DNA from: CAXBCP01 sp963977005
GTDB taxonomy: Bacteria > Pseudomonadota > Alphaproteobacteria > MPNO01 > UBA830
Direction: 5' to 3'
Length of the DNA stretch: 64,000 nt
NCBI GenBank assembly: GCA_963977005.1
Contig: CAXBMQ010000006.1
Coordinates: 1 to 64,000 of the forward strand
The position numbers and the translations under genes are program-made. Position 1 is the first letter of the stretch; each line of letters begins with the position of its first letter. Below are positions 42,885 to 51,877 of the stretch, piece after piece. The notes beneath the pieces are model-generated. The model searched no databases, had not been told where the DNA came from, and saw only the letters and a program-made list of their open reading frames with translations.

Positions 42885-43991
42885 CTATTCCGCCGCCGCT
42901 GTTTGACCGATCGCCGCATTGACCGCGGGCATGACTTTTTCGGCCATCAGTTCCATCGATCGCTTGCCCAGTTCCTTGTCTTCCCAGTCCTTGCCGGCAT
43001 AGAGCAGTGTGCCGAAATCGCCGGTTACTTCGCGGAACGCGAGGATCTGGTCGACCACGCTGTTGACGTCGCCGCAGATGACCAGTTCGTCGAGGATGTA
43101 ATCGAGCGACAGCTGGTCGTCGGGGAAATCGCGCGACGGCTTGAACACTTCGTGGCGGCCGGCCTTCATCAGCTTGGTATAAAGCTGTTTGTAGTAGAAC
43201 CGGTAGGGGCTCCGTTCGTCGGCCTTGCCGTAATTCACGGCCGTATTGTGGTCGTCATGCACATAGATCGAGCGCGCGACGCGCCAGTCGGACGTATTGG
43301 CGGGGCGGCCGCCTTCTTCGCAGCCTTGGGCGTAGTTGGCCCAGTGGGTCTCGACCCACTTGGCGAGCAGGAAGTTGGCCGAGATCGGCATGAAGCCCTT
43401 TTTGCCCATTTCGATCACGCCCTTGGAGAACGGGGCGACGACCGTGCCGACAATCGGCGGGTAGGGTTTCTGGAACGGCTTGACGATCGGGCCGAGGCCG
43501 ATTTCCGCGAACTGGGTCTCACGCGTCGTGATGTTCCAGAAGTCCCCTTCCAGGTCGTAGGGCGGCTCGCCGGTCCAGATATTCAGGATGTGGTCGATCG
43601 CTTCGGCGAACATCGCATTGCGGTCGACGCCGCGGATGCCGAGCGCCTCGGCATCGGATTCAAGCGCGCCCGGGCTGACGCCGAAGATAAAGCGGCCTTC
43701 GAGCAGGTGATCCATCATCGCCGCATGGGCCGCGATGAGGACCGGGTGACTGTGCGACAGGTTCGACGTGCCGGTACCCAGCTTGATCTGCTTGGTCTCG
43801 GCAATCAGGCTCGCCTGGAACAGCATCGAGTTGGTGATGCTTTCGGCGGCGTCCGTGACATGTTCGCCGACATAGGCCTCCGAATAGCCCAGCCGGTCGG
43901 CCATGATGATCGCTTCGCGGTCTTCCTGCAGGCACTGGGTATAGTCCTTGTCCAGCCGATGTACCGGCATCGTGAAAAATCCGATTTTCAT
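42885..43991 (-). CDS. LLM-class (luciferase-like) flavin-dependent oxidoreductase
   Basis: A 368-residue TIM-barrel monooxygenase that should use FMNH2 supplied by a separate reductase. The N-terminus MKIGFFTMPVH, GYSEAYVGEHVTD near 34-46 and GRFIFGVSPGALESDAEALG near 100-120 are standard for the alkanal-monooxygenase-like group. It is divergent from a LysR gene across a dyad-containing gap, so it is probably under LysR control. Substrate unknown. Confidence 0.9.
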   Translation of the reverse strand: MKIGFFTMPVHRLDKDYTQCLQEDREAIIMADRLGYSEAYVGEHVTDAAESITNSMLFQASLIAETKQIKLGTGTSNLSHSHPVLIAAHAAMMDHLLEGRFIFGVSPGALESDAEALGIRGVDRNAMFAEAIDHILNIWTGEPPYDLEGDFWNITTRETQFAEIGLGPIVKPFQKPYPPIVGTVVAPFSKGVIEMGKKGFMPISANFLLAKWVETHWANYAQGCEEGGRPANTSDWRVARSIYVHDDHNTAVNYGKADERSPYRFYYKQLYTKLMKAGRHEVFKPSRDFPDDQLSLDYILDELVICGDVNSVVDQILAFREVTGDFGTLLYAGKDWEDKELGKRSMELMAEKVMPAVNAAIGQTAAAE

Positions 43992-44059
43992 GGTCTTGCT
44001 CCTGTGCGTGGCCGCGTGAATATCAACGTTAGTTGTTTGTAATTGATGCCGCTGAAGAT

Positions 44060-44086
44060 GATAATAGCCTCGTTAGGCATATTATC
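44060..44086. promoter_or_regulatory. candidate LysR operator between LLM oxidoreductase and LysR genes
   Basis: GATAATA at 44060-44066 and TATTATC at 44080-44086 are perfect complements, with inner GCC/GGC extending the stem; only one A is unpaired. The dyad lies 22 nt upstream of the LysR ATG and about 70 nt from the divergent LLM start. This is the usual place for autoregulation plus control of the divergent target. Confidence 0.55.
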
Positions 44087-44107
44087 TGTGAATTCAGGGA
44101 ATAGAAC

Positions 44108-45019
44108 ATGGCGTCTGCTGCGTCGAGTGTCGAGATGACGGTGTTTGTGGCCGCGGTGGATGCCGGTAATTTTTCGGCGGCCGCGCGGATTCTGGGCATT
44201 ACGCCATCGGCGGTCTCCAAGCAGATCAGCCGTCTCGAAGCGCGGCTCGGCGCGCGCCTGCTCAACCGGTCGACGCGCCGGATCAGCCTGACGGATGTCG
44301 GCCGCGAATTCTACGAAAGATCGCAATCCATCCTCTCGGATATCGATGCGGCGGAGCGTGCCGTCGGCGATGCGTCGGACAAGCCCCGGGGGCGGCTGCG
44401 GGTGACGGCCTCCATTTCGTTCGGCCAGCGCCAGATCGTGCCGCTGGTGCCCGAATTCGTCGCGCGCTTCCCCGATGTACGGGTCGACGTTCTGTTTTCC
44501 GACCGGCTGGTCGACATGGTGGACGAGGGCATCGACGTCGCCGTGCGGGTCTCGGCCCCCGCCGATTCCGCCCTGATCGCGCGGCGTCTCGTGCCCGACC
44601 GGCGGGTCGTCTGCGCGTCGCCGGACTACCTGCGCGCCCACGGCACGCCGGCGGAGCCCGAAGACCTCGCTTCCCATAACGCCCTGATCTATTCGACCGT
44701 CTATTCCGATACTTGGCGTTTCGACGGTCCGGCCGGGCCGCGCGCGGTGAAGGTGGCATCGAATTTCGCCGCCAATTCCGGCGAGGCGATCCGCGATCTG
44801 GCACTGGGCGGTCTCGGCATCGCGCGGCTCGCGACGTTTCTGGTCGGCCCGGATCTGAAATCCGGGCGCCTGGTGCAGGTCCTGCCCGACTGGCAGGACC
44901 CGCAGGAAAACATCATTCACGCGGTTTACCCCAGCCGCCGCCTGGTACCGCCATCGACCCGGGCCTTCGTCGATTTCCTCGCCGAAAAAATGACGCCGGT
45001 GCCGCCGTGGGAACAGTAG
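44108..45019 (+). CDS. LysR-family transcriptional regulator
   Basis: The 303-residue protein has an N-terminal winged HTH (about 7-65; FVAAVDAGNFSAAARILGITPSAVSKQISRLE) and a two-lobed effector-binding domain from about residue 90. Its C-terminal signature WQDPQENIIHAVYPSRRLVPPSTRAFVDFLAEK is the intact counterpart of the relic at 12665-12862. It is divergent from the LLM oxidoreductase gene, the likely target. Confidence 0.93.
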   Translation: MASAASSVEMTVFVAAVDAGNFSAAARILGITPSAVSKQISRLEARLGARLLNRSTRRISLTDVGREFYERSQSILSDIDAAERAVGDASDKPRGRLRVTASISFGQRQIVPLVPEFVARFPDVRVDVLFSDRLVDMVDEGIDVAVRVSAPADSALIARRLVPDRRVVCASPDYLRAHGTPAEPEDLASHNALIYSTVYSDTWRFDGPAGPRAVKVASNFAANSGEAIRDLALGGLGIARLATFLVGPDLKSGRLVQVLPDWQDPQENIIHAVYPSRRLVPPSTRAFVDFLAEKMTPVPPWEQ

Positions 45020-45058
45020 GTGACACACTGGGCGAGGTGCGGCCTGGGCATTCTCGGG

Positions 45059-45361
45059 TTAGTTCTTTTCCGCCCGGAACAGGATTTTGCCGCGCTGTGC
45101 GACGAGTAGTTTTTCGCCTGTTGCCGGATGAAAATAGGCCTCGACGCGCTGGCCGTCGGGCGTTGTGCCATAGACTTCCCAGCAGCCGCCGTCTTCCTTC
45201 ATGAACCGCACCTGCCAGCCCTGCGCGGTCAGCTTTTTGGTCATTGCTTCTTCCGTGAGCCACTTAGCGCGTTCGACCGCTTCGCAGGTCATTCTGCCGG
45301 TCGCATTCGCCATCGAAAGCGGGGCCGCAACAGCGGCGGCAATCAGCATGTAACGTATCAT
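45059..45361 (-). CDS. PepSY-domain periplasmic protein
   Basis: A 100-residue protein with a signal peptide (cleavage near Ala-Asn-Ala at about 20) and one PepSY-like domain: LTEEAMTKKLTAQGWQVRFMKEDGGCWEVYGTTPDGQRVEAYFHPATGE in outline. PepSY domains accompany flavin or heme redox proteins and peptidases in the envelope. Its start overlaps the stop of the upstream membrane gene by 4 nt, so the two act together. Confidence 0.85.
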   Translation of the reverse strand: MIRYMLIAAAVAAPLSMANATGRMTCEAVERAKWLTEEAMTKKLTAQGWQVRFMKEDGGCWEVYGTTPDGQRVEAYFHPATGEKLLVAQRGKILFRAEKN

Positions 45362-45966
45362 ACGGGTATCCTTCTGGTGTTATTGGCGGCGACATACCGC
45401 CAAATCCGATAGAACTCCAATGCAACCAGCGGCACGAAATGTGCGAGCGCGGGGCCGATATTGTTGTGAACGAATATCCAGTGCACGAGGGTGGCGAGCG
45501 CCGCGATATAGATGCATCGCTGTATCACGTTCCAGCGCCGCCCCAGCCGCCGGACCGCCCAGTCGTTCGACGTCGTCGCCAGCGGGATGAACAGCAGAAA
45601 CGCGAACCATCCCGTCCAGATACCCAGAATCCAGAATTCGCCCAGAATGGCGGCGGCGCTTTGCATATCGACGATATACAGAGCCGTATGCGCCAGGGCG
45701 TATGAAAACGCGGCAATCCCCAGGTACCGCCGGCGTGCCGCCAGCCACAAGAGGAGGCGGCTTCGGGGGAATACCGACCGCAGCGGCGATACGATCATCG
45801 CGGCGATCATGAAGCGTGCGGCGAATTCACCCGTGGGATGCAACAGCATTTCGGCCACTGGCTGGCCGTAAGGCCCCTGTGTGCCGTCCGTCAGCGCGAT
45901 CGCCATCGGCACCGCGGGAAGGGCGAGCAGTAGCCAGATGAAGTATCTGGAATTCAGGATCGTCAT
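45358..45966 (-). CDS. ferric-reductase-like (YedZ/MsrQ-type) heme b membrane protein
   Basis: A 202-residue protein with six predicted helices. His in MLLHPTGEF, ALAHTALY and TLVHWIFVH are candidate heme ligands, as in YedZ/MsrQ. In other genomes this family feeds electrons to the methionine sulfoxide reductase MsrP, but no msrP gene is adjacent. Instead it is coupled by a 4-nt overlap to a PepSY protein gene. It could be a cytochrome b for a different periplasmic acceptor. Confidence 0.82.
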   Translation of the reverse strand: MTILNSRYFIWLLLALPAVPMAIALTDGTQGPYGQPVAEMLLHPTGEFAARFMIAAMIVSPLRSVFPRSRLLLWLAARRRYLGIAAFSYALAHTALYIVDMQSAAAILGEFWILGIWTGWFAFLLFIPLATTSNDWAVRRLGRRWNVIQRCIYIAALATLVHWIFVHNNIGPALAHFVPLVALEFYRIWRYVAANNTRRIPV

Positions 45967-46039
45967 GCCGAATATCTCTTTTCAGGAACATTCACGTGGT
46001 GGCGACTGAATTCCGTCTTGGAGAAATCAGGCAGGCGCG

Positions 46040-47419
46040 TCAGCCCTTTTCGACCGCCACCCGAGCATCCACAAATTCCCCATACGCCTTCATGTCGAAC
46101 TTCCGGTTCAGGCCGTTGGCGTTCATGTAGCGGATTTTTCCGAATACGGGGCGTTCGGTCCAGGCGCGGTCGTGCAGCCCGAAACACCAGGCGACGTTGG
46201 CGTAGGAGTTCGGGTCGCGCCCGTCGAGGAAGTATTTGTTGTTGAGCGCCAGGGTCGTGTCGAACGCCTCTTCGGGTGTCGCACTCCATTCGAGGATTTT
46301 CTTGGCCCAGTACATGCGCATGTAATTGTGCATGAAGCCGGTATGAACCATCTCGCGCATCGCGTCGTTCCAGTGCGAATCGTGGGTCTCGCAGGATTCC
46401 AGCGTTGCCCGGTCGTAGACGTATTCGCGCTCGTCGCCGGCGTGTTCCGACAGGGTCTTCCGCGCCCAGTCGGGCAGGGCGTCGTAGGTCTCGAACCCGG
46501 GCGCGAAATTGGCGTAGTTCATGGCAAGCTCGCGGCGGACCACCAGTTCCTCGACGAACGCGCCGCGGTCGTCGGTCGAGCCGTTGCCGGAGCCGCGCGC
46601 CGCCAGCGCTATTTCGACCGGCGAGACATGTCCGAAATGCAGATAGGGGCTGAGGAACGATGTCTGTGCCGCCGACGGCTCGTTCCGACCCTTGGCGTAT
46701 CCGTCCAGCACGTCATCGACAAAACGGTCGAGCATGTCGAGCGCCGACTTCCGCCCGCCGCGGAACCGTTTGACGGGTTTGACGGACCGGTCGAGGTCGA
46801 GCGCATCCAGCACGGCGGCAGGGTCCGACAGGTCGAAATCGCTGCCGATTGCCAGACCGTCGGCATTCGTTTCCGGTTCGGTTTCGTCCAGCGGCACGAG
46901 GTATTCGTCCCACACCCGGTGTATACGCGGGCGGATCGTGCGGGCCGCGTATTCCGATTTGTCGGAGGCAACGTCGACCGGCACCACGACCTCGGTCTCG
47001 ACCTGCACGACCGGGCAGGTAGCGGCGTCCGCCAGCGCCTGACGCCATTCCCGCTGGGCGGGCATATAGCTGCGGTCGCAGATCACGGCGGCGGCATCCG
47101 CCGACAGATCGAGCGCCACGTCGCCCGGCATGCCGCGGCGGACCGCGAAGGCGATGCCGCGGGCTTCCAGCTCCGCCGCACAATCGGCGAGGCCGTCGAT
47201 CATGAAGGCGTAGTGCCGGGCATTGGCTTCCGGGTAACCGTCCATCAGGCCGAAACAGACAAGGACGGGCAGGCCGTATTTGTTGGCGCCGCAGATCGCC
47301 ATTTCGAGCGCCGCATTGCCGCGGGCACGCTGGGCCTCCTGCATCCAGTACAGCACGTAGGCGCCGTCGGCGCGGCGTTCGCGTTCGTTCAGGTTCCGGA
47401 TGCGGGTGTTTTGAATCAC
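46040..47419 (-). CDS. phr: class II deoxyribodipyrimidine (CPD) photolyase
   Basis: This light-driven flavoenzyme repairs cyclobutane pyrimidine dimers. The 459-residue protein has an N-terminal alpha/beta domain and a C-terminal FAD-binding helical domain. Class II marks are VVRRELAMNYANFAPGFE near 310, MRMYWAKKILEWS near 377 and GLHDRAWTERPVFGKIRYMN near 422. The start is GTG 47419, with CGGAG 8 nt upstream; the open frame to 47632 is a shadow of the kinase gene. It lies 43 nt downstream of the histidine kinase on the same strand, an unusual partner. Confidence 0.92.
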   Translation of the reverse strand: MIQNTRIRNLNERERRADGAYVLYWMQEAQRARGNAALEMAICGANKYGLPVLVCFGLMDGYPEANARHYAFMIDGLADCAAELEARGIAFAVRRGMPGDVALDLSADAAAVICDRSYMPAQREWRQALADAATCPVVQVETEVVVPVDVASDKSEYAARTIRPRIHRVWDEYLVPLDETEPETNADGLAIGSDFDLSDPAAVLDALDLDRSVKPVKRFRGGRKSALDMLDRFVDDVLDGYAKGRNEPSAAQTSFLSPYLHFGHVSPVEIALAARGSGNGSTDDRGAFVEELVVRRELAMNYANFAPGFETYDALPDWARKTLSEHAGDEREYVYDRATLESCETHDSHWNDAMREMVHTGFMHNYMRMYWAKKILEWSATPEEAFDTTLALNNKYFLDGRDPNSYANVAWCFGLHDRAWTERPVFGKIRYMNANGLNRKFDMKAYGEFVDARVAVEKG

Positions 47420-47462
47420 GGCAGATACTCCGGTTGCGATACGCGGCGGCGGGCGATGCGGA

Positions 47463-48818
47463 TCAGCCCACCGTGAGGACGGCTTTGAGACCGGGCCGGT
47501 TGTCTTCCAGCCGGACGTCGCCGCCGTGCAGCTGGGCCACCGCCTTGACGAGGCTGAGACCGAGCCCGCTGCCCGGCGCGCTCCGGCTTTCCTCCAGCCG
47601 GTGGAACCGTCGGAACACGTCTTCGCGGGCATCTTCGGGCACGCCGGGGCCGGTATCCGACACGGCGATCGTTTTTCCGGTGGCGTGCAGCGTGACCGAT
47701 CCGCCCGCCGGGGTGTACTTGATGGCGTTATCGGTCAGGTTTGCGACCGACTGGAACAGCAGGTCCCGGTCGGCGGAGACGGTCTCCGCGGTGTCTACCC
47801 GGGCGGAAAAACGCAGGCCTTTTTCCTGCGCCACGGGTTCGTACAGCTCGGCGACGTCGCTCAGCACTTCGGCGAGGTCGACGGGAGCGAAACTGTCGCG
47901 GCGCGCGCCGGCCTCGATCTGGGTGATCCGCAGCAATGCGTTGAACATCGATAACAGCGTATCGGCCTCGGCCACGGCGGCGTCGATGCGCCTGGTGCGT
48001 TCGGCGGGCGCCAGCGCCGCGTCGTCCAGGTCTTCCAGCCGTCCGCGCAGGCGGGTCAGCGGCGTGCGCAGGTCGTGGGCGATGTTGTCGGACACGTGGC
48101 GCAGGCCCTCCATCAATCCCTGTATCCGGTCGAGCATGGCGTTGAGATTGCCGGCAAGCTGGTCGAATTCGTCGCCCGCCCCGCCCGCGGGGATCCGGCG
48201 GTCGAGATCGCCGCTCATGATATCGCGGCTGGTCTGGTTGATCGTCTCGATCCGCCGCGCGGTGCTCCGGCTCATGGCGACGCCGCCGGCAAGCGCGAGG
48301 GCAAGCGTGATGGCGATGCCCCAGATCATGGCGTTCACGATCATGCGCCGGGTCCGTTCCAGTTCGCGCACCTCGCGGCCGACCAGCAGGTTGAGCCCGC
48401 CCTGCAGCACGAAGCGTTTGGCGCGCGCGAGATGGGGCCTGCCGTCGGGGTCGGCGCGGTTGACCAGTTCGAAGGCGATCCATCCGTCTTCGTCGGGCGC
48501 GACGGTCGGCCAGCTGTCCAGGTTGCCGACCAGCGGCCGCCGCAGCGGGTCGGTCAGCAGGTAAACCGTCCGCCCGCCCGGATCCTTGCGGATGCGCTCG
48601 CCGATGATGGCGGCGATGCCCGGCGTGCCGCGGCGTTCGTATTGTTCGGCAAGACCGGTGATATCGGCCTGGATCGTCTCGTCCATCTGTTCGGACAGCA
48701 CGCCGACCGTCGCCCAGTACAGGAAGCCCAGCAGCACCGCGACCGAGCCGCCGAAAATCAGTATGTAGAGCAGCGCCAGGCGGAAGGTGGCGCTGCGCAG
48801 GAGGCGGGCCGGTTTCAT
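47463..48818 (-). CDS. sensor histidine kinase
   Basis: The 451-residue inner-membrane kinase has a first helix at about 12-34, a periplasmic sensor loop to about 160, a second helix (MIWGIAITLALALAGGVAM), a HAMP domain, and the DHp helix with phospho-acceptor His in NIAHDLRTPLTRLRG near 244. The ATP-binding domain shows N box NLTDNAIKYTP, G1 VSDTGPGVPE and G2 GSGLGLSLVKAV. Its ATG overlaps the response-regulator stop by 4 nt. The signal is unknown. Confidence 0.93.
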   Translation of the reverse strand: MKPARLLRSATFRLALLYILIFGGSVAVLLGFLYWATVGVLSEQMDETIQADITGLAEQYERRGTPGIAAIIGERIRKDPGGRTVYLLTDPLRRPLVGNLDSWPTVAPDEDGWIAFELVNRADPDGRPHLARAKRFVLQGGLNLLVGREVRELERTRRMIVNAMIWGIAITLALALAGGVAMSRSTARRIETINQTSRDIMSGDLDRRIPAGGAGDEFDQLAGNLNAMLDRIQGLMEGLRHVSDNIAHDLRTPLTRLRGRLEDLDDAALAPAERTRRIDAAVAEADTLLSMFNALLRITQIEAGARRDSFAPVDLAEVLSDVAELYEPVAQEKGLRFSARVDTAETVSADRDLLFQSVANLTDNAIKYTPAGGSVTLHATGKTIAVSDTGPGVPEDAREDVFRRFHRLEESRSAPGSGLGLSLVKAVAQLHGGDVRLEDNRPGLKAVLTVG

Positions 48819-49549
48819 GCGCCCGATTCACGCCCGGAATCGCGCCCGGAATCGCGCCCGGAATCGCGTCCCGGCTCGCGCAGCACGTATCCGGCGCCGC
48901 GCACCGTCTGGATCAGCGGGGTATCGAAATCCTTGTCGACCTTCTGGCGCAGCCGGCTGACATGAACGTCGATGACGTTGGTCTGCGGGTCGAAATGGTA
49001 ATCCCATACCTCCTCGAGCAGCATGGTGCGGGTCACGACGCTGCCCGCATTGCGCATCAGACATTCGAGCAGCCGGAATTCGCGGGGCTGCAGATCGATC
49101 GGCTTACCGGCACGGCTCACCGACCGGGACAGCAGGTCCATTTCGAGGTCGGCGACCGCCAGTCTGGTTTCCGCCGGCGCCCCCCTGGCGGATGCCCGGC
49201 GGGTCAGCGCTTCGAGCCGGGCGAGCAGCTCGGCGGCGGCAAAGGGCTTGGTCAGGTAATCGTCGCCGCCGGCCTTCAGGCCCTTTACCCGGTCGTCGAC
49301 ATCGCCGAGCGCGCTCAGGATCAGGGCCGGGGTGCGATCTTCGGATACCCGCAGCGTGCGGATGATCGTCAGCCCGTCGGGACCCGGCAGCATCCGGTCG
49401 ACGACCAGCACGTCGAAATCCTCCGCCGTCGCCATCACCAGCCCGTCCTTGCCGTTATCGGCATGGGACGGGTTGTGACCGGCCTCCGTCAGTGCCTTGA
49501 CGATATAGGCGGCGACATCGGCGTCGTCTTCAATGACCAGAACGCGCAT
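48815..49549 (-). CDS. OmpR/PhoB-family response regulator with repeated Gly-Arg-Asp-Ser tail
   Basis: Residues 1-115 form the receiver, with acidic pocket Asp8-Asp9, phospho-acceptor Asp51 and the conserved Lys in LTKPF near 101. A winged-helix DNA-binding domain follows (about 130-222). The last 20 residues are four imperfect copies of GRDS/GRES, encoded by a 12-nt tandem repeat. The tail should be flexible and is not part of the standard fold. The stop overlaps the kinase start by 4 nt. Confidence 0.93.
   Translation of the reverse strand: MRVLVIEDDADVAAYIVKALTEAGHNPSHADNGKDGLVMATAEDFDVLVVDRMLPGPDGLTIIRTLRVSEDRTPALILSALGDVDDRVKGLKAGGDDYLTKPFAAAELLARLEALTRRASARGAPAETRLAVADLEMDLLSRSVSRAGKPIDLQPREFRLLECLMRNAGSVVTRTMLLEEVWDYHFDPQTNVIDVHVSRLRQKVDKDFDTPLIQTVRGAGYVLREPGRDSGRDSGRDSGRESGA
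48829..48876 (-). repeat. 12-nt tandem repeat in the response-regulator 3' end
   Basis: On the plus strand the unit CGCGCCCGGAAT recurs about four times with small changes, in frame with the gene (12 nt = 4 codons). Copy number can vary by slippage without breaking the frame, only changing the tail length. Confidence 0.85.
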
Positions 49550-49657
49550 GGATCGACTGAATTCCCGGTTATTCGCAAGCGGTGTTCGAACGATATGTAT
49601 GGGCCAAGGGGGCGGTTTCGCAAGCTTGACGCAATTAAACTTTTGTAATGTTCGCCG

Positions 49658-51850
49658 CTATTCGTAGTGCAGCGATTCCGCCGAGGACGCCCGGTTGGCG
49701 ATAAAGGCCGGGTAAATCGACGCGATCACGCAGGTCAGGATGCACAGCGCGGAGATATAGAGCGTCGCCGGCAGCGATATCCGCAAGGTGTAGTCGAACA
49801 GGGTGAAATGGTCGAGAAACCGGATGCTGATCGCGCCGAGCCCGTTGCCAATGACGATCGCCAGCGCCGCGCTGACGCAGCCGATAATGGTGCCTTCGAT
49901 CAGCAGCATCCGGGCGACCTGTCCGCGGCTGATGCCGATCGATTTGAGCACGGCGAATTCGCGGTCCCGCGCCCGTACCTGGATCAGCATCGTGTTGGCA
50001 ACGCCGATACCGGCGAGGATCACGGTGCCGAGCAGGATGAAATCGAAGATCAGGAAATCGCGGTCGATTTCGCGGCTCTGCCAATAGGCCTGATACCTGC
50101 CGCGCTTGACAGTGACGTACCACGGGTACAGCGCGGCTTCCTGGCCCCGCGACAGGTAGGGTCTTACACCGCCGAACGGCCGGGCCGATGCATAGCGCCC
50201 GAGCGTTTTTTCCAGGTTGTCGGCGAAGATCGGATTGCCGTCGCTGAACAGCGCATAGGATTTCAGATCCACGTATTGCGCGCTTTCCAGGTAAAAGCCG
50301 ACGCTGTCGGAAATCCCGATAACCTCGAAACGGTGGTCGGTGGTGCCGTCGGAAAAAACGACCGTATCGCCGGTACGGGTGTCGTAGCGCGCCGCCAGGG
50401 TGCGCGACAGGATCACCTTTCCCGGATCCAGCGTCGGGTGCCCGAGCGCCCGCAGCAGCGGGTTGATGTCGCCGCCACGGATCAGCCGGGCGGGGAATTC
50501 GCCGGTGGTTTTCGCCGACATGCGCATAAGCGAGATGCCGTAGGTGGCCAGCCGGGCCTGAAGCTCGGCCTCGTTCACCTCGCGCCCGGCGGGGCGTTCG
50601 AGATAGGAACTGGCGCCCATGGCCTGCCACGCCCAGATCGATACCTCGTCCTTGAGCGCGCGGGTGACGTCGTGCAGCCCGGTCAGCAGGCTGAAGACCA
50701 GGGTCACGCCGGTGACCGAAAAAACCAGCCGCTTGCTGTTGAGGCGCATCCGGCGCCCGGTCAGGAATGTCTCCAGCGGCAGCACCGCGCGGAACGCGGT
50801 CTCGAACACCCGGATGGTGCCGCGCAGGAACGGCGACAGCCACCACAGCGTTGCGACCGCCAGCAGTCCGACAAACGCCGCTTCGAACAGGAAGAAATAG
50901 ACGACGGAAAGCCAGCTTTCCATGAACGGGCGCACGCCGATCCAGCCCGCGGCGAGCATCGGCGGGATCAGCCAGCCGAAGCCGCGCTGCGCGATTCGAA
51001 CGTCGCGCTCGCCGGTCGACAGGAAACGCGGCTGGAGAACGTCGGGGATGCTGAGCCGGTGAATTTCGCGCAGCGGGCTGGCAACACCCAGATAGACGAT
51101 GATCAGGCTGATCAGGCCCATCCCCGAGAGTTCGAACCAGGGAATTTCGAAACCGGGCAGGGGGCGGCGGCCGTTTGTCGAAACCCCGGCGGCGAGCAGC
51201 GCGGCGGCGGCGGGGAAGGCGACGATCAGCCCGACAATGGTGCCGAACGCGCCGAGCAACGACGCCTCGGCCATCAGCGATGCGCCGACATTGCGGCGGC
51301 TTTCGCCGAGGCACAGCATCAGGCTGAATTCCCGCGCCCGGGTCGAGACCGAATACCGCATCGTGTAAAACACGATCACCGCCCCGATAAAAAACGCGAG
51401 CAGCGATGCCATGCGTACGGCGAGGCGCATCGCCTGATAGTCTTCTTCGCCCGGCCGCGCCTGGATGTCGTCCGTTGCCCTGATCCGGCCGGCGCTGCCG
51501 CGCTGGGTGGGGACGATGGAATTTTCGACCTGTCCGTTGCGTACCCGTTCTATGCGGATGGAAAAGGATCTGGCGCCGACCTTCTGCTGCGCGGCGTTGT
51601 CGTCTGCATTGTCCGTGGCATCTTTTGTCGCGCTGTCGCGCGTCTCGGAATCCCGGACCGTCTCGTCGATCTGTTCGTATCCGCGGGCGGTGTTGGCGTC
51701 GACGATCAGCACCGCGTTGACCACGCCCACACCGATGGCGACGCCCAGAACGGTTGCCAGCGCGATCATCTTGCGATGTTTCAGACTGCGCGCCGCAAGC
51801 CGGAAGGCGAGGCCGATATTGAGGGGGATCCCGATCGTCGCCGCGCTCAT
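49658..51850 (-). CDS. ABC transporter permease (FtsX/LolC-like, MacB core)
   Basis: The 730-residue membrane protein has the MacB/FtsX layout duplicated: helix 1 at about 28-50 (MIALATVLGVAIGVGVVNAVL), a periplasmic domain, a three-helix FtsX block near 170-270, further helices near 310-350, a second periplasmic domain to about 600, and a last FtsX block near 615-730. Such permeases extract lipoproteins or lipids or export small molecules. It lies 27 nt downstream of the ATPase gene. The frame that reads antisense at 49667-51865 and the alternative minus frame from 51857 are shadows. Confidence 0.9.
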   Translation of the reverse strand: MSAATIGIPLNIGLAFRLAARSLKHRKMIALATVLGVAIGVGVVNAVLIVDANTARGYEQIDETVRDSETRDSATKDATDNADDNAAQQKVGARSFSIRIERVRNGQVENSIVPTQRGSAGRIRATDDIQARPGEEDYQAMRLAVRMASLLAFFIGAVIVFYTMRYSVSTRAREFSLMLCLGESRRNVGASLMAEASLLGAFGTIVGLIVAFPAAAALLAAGVSTNGRRPLPGFEIPWFELSGMGLISLIIVYLGVASPLREIHRLSIPDVLQPRFLSTGERDVRIAQRGFGWLIPPMLAAGWIGVRPFMESWLSVVYFFLFEAAFVGLLAVATLWWLSPFLRGTIRVFETAFRAVLPLETFLTGRRMRLNSKRLVFSVTGVTLVFSLLTGLHDVTRALKDEVSIWAWQAMGASSYLERPAGREVNEAELQARLATYGISLMRMSAKTTGEFPARLIRGGDINPLLRALGHPTLDPGKVILSRTLAARYDTRTGDTVVFSDGTTDHRFEVIGISDSVGFYLESAQYVDLKSYALFSDGNPIFADNLEKTLGRYASARPFGGVRPYLSRGQEAALYPWYVTVKRGRYQAYWQSREIDRDFLIFDFILLGTVILAGIGVANTMLIQVRARDREFAVLKSIGISRGQVARMLLIEGTIIGCVSAALAIVIGNGLGAISIRFLDHFTLFDYTLRISLPATLYISALCILTCVIASIYPAFIANRASSAESLHYE

Positions 51851-51877
51851 GGGACACTCATGTAGCCGGACACGGGG

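Noticed and set aside
48829..48876. Short regular repeats considered as a CRISPR array
   Set aside because: Units are 12 nt, directly adjacent, without spacers, and in frame within a response-regulator gene. No cas gene is present in the window.
49667..51865. 732-codon plus-strand open frame opposite the ABC permease
   Set aside because: It is an antisense shadow created by high G+C; the product is Arg/Gln/Asp-rich without domains, while the minus-strand frame encodes a clear FtsX-type permease.
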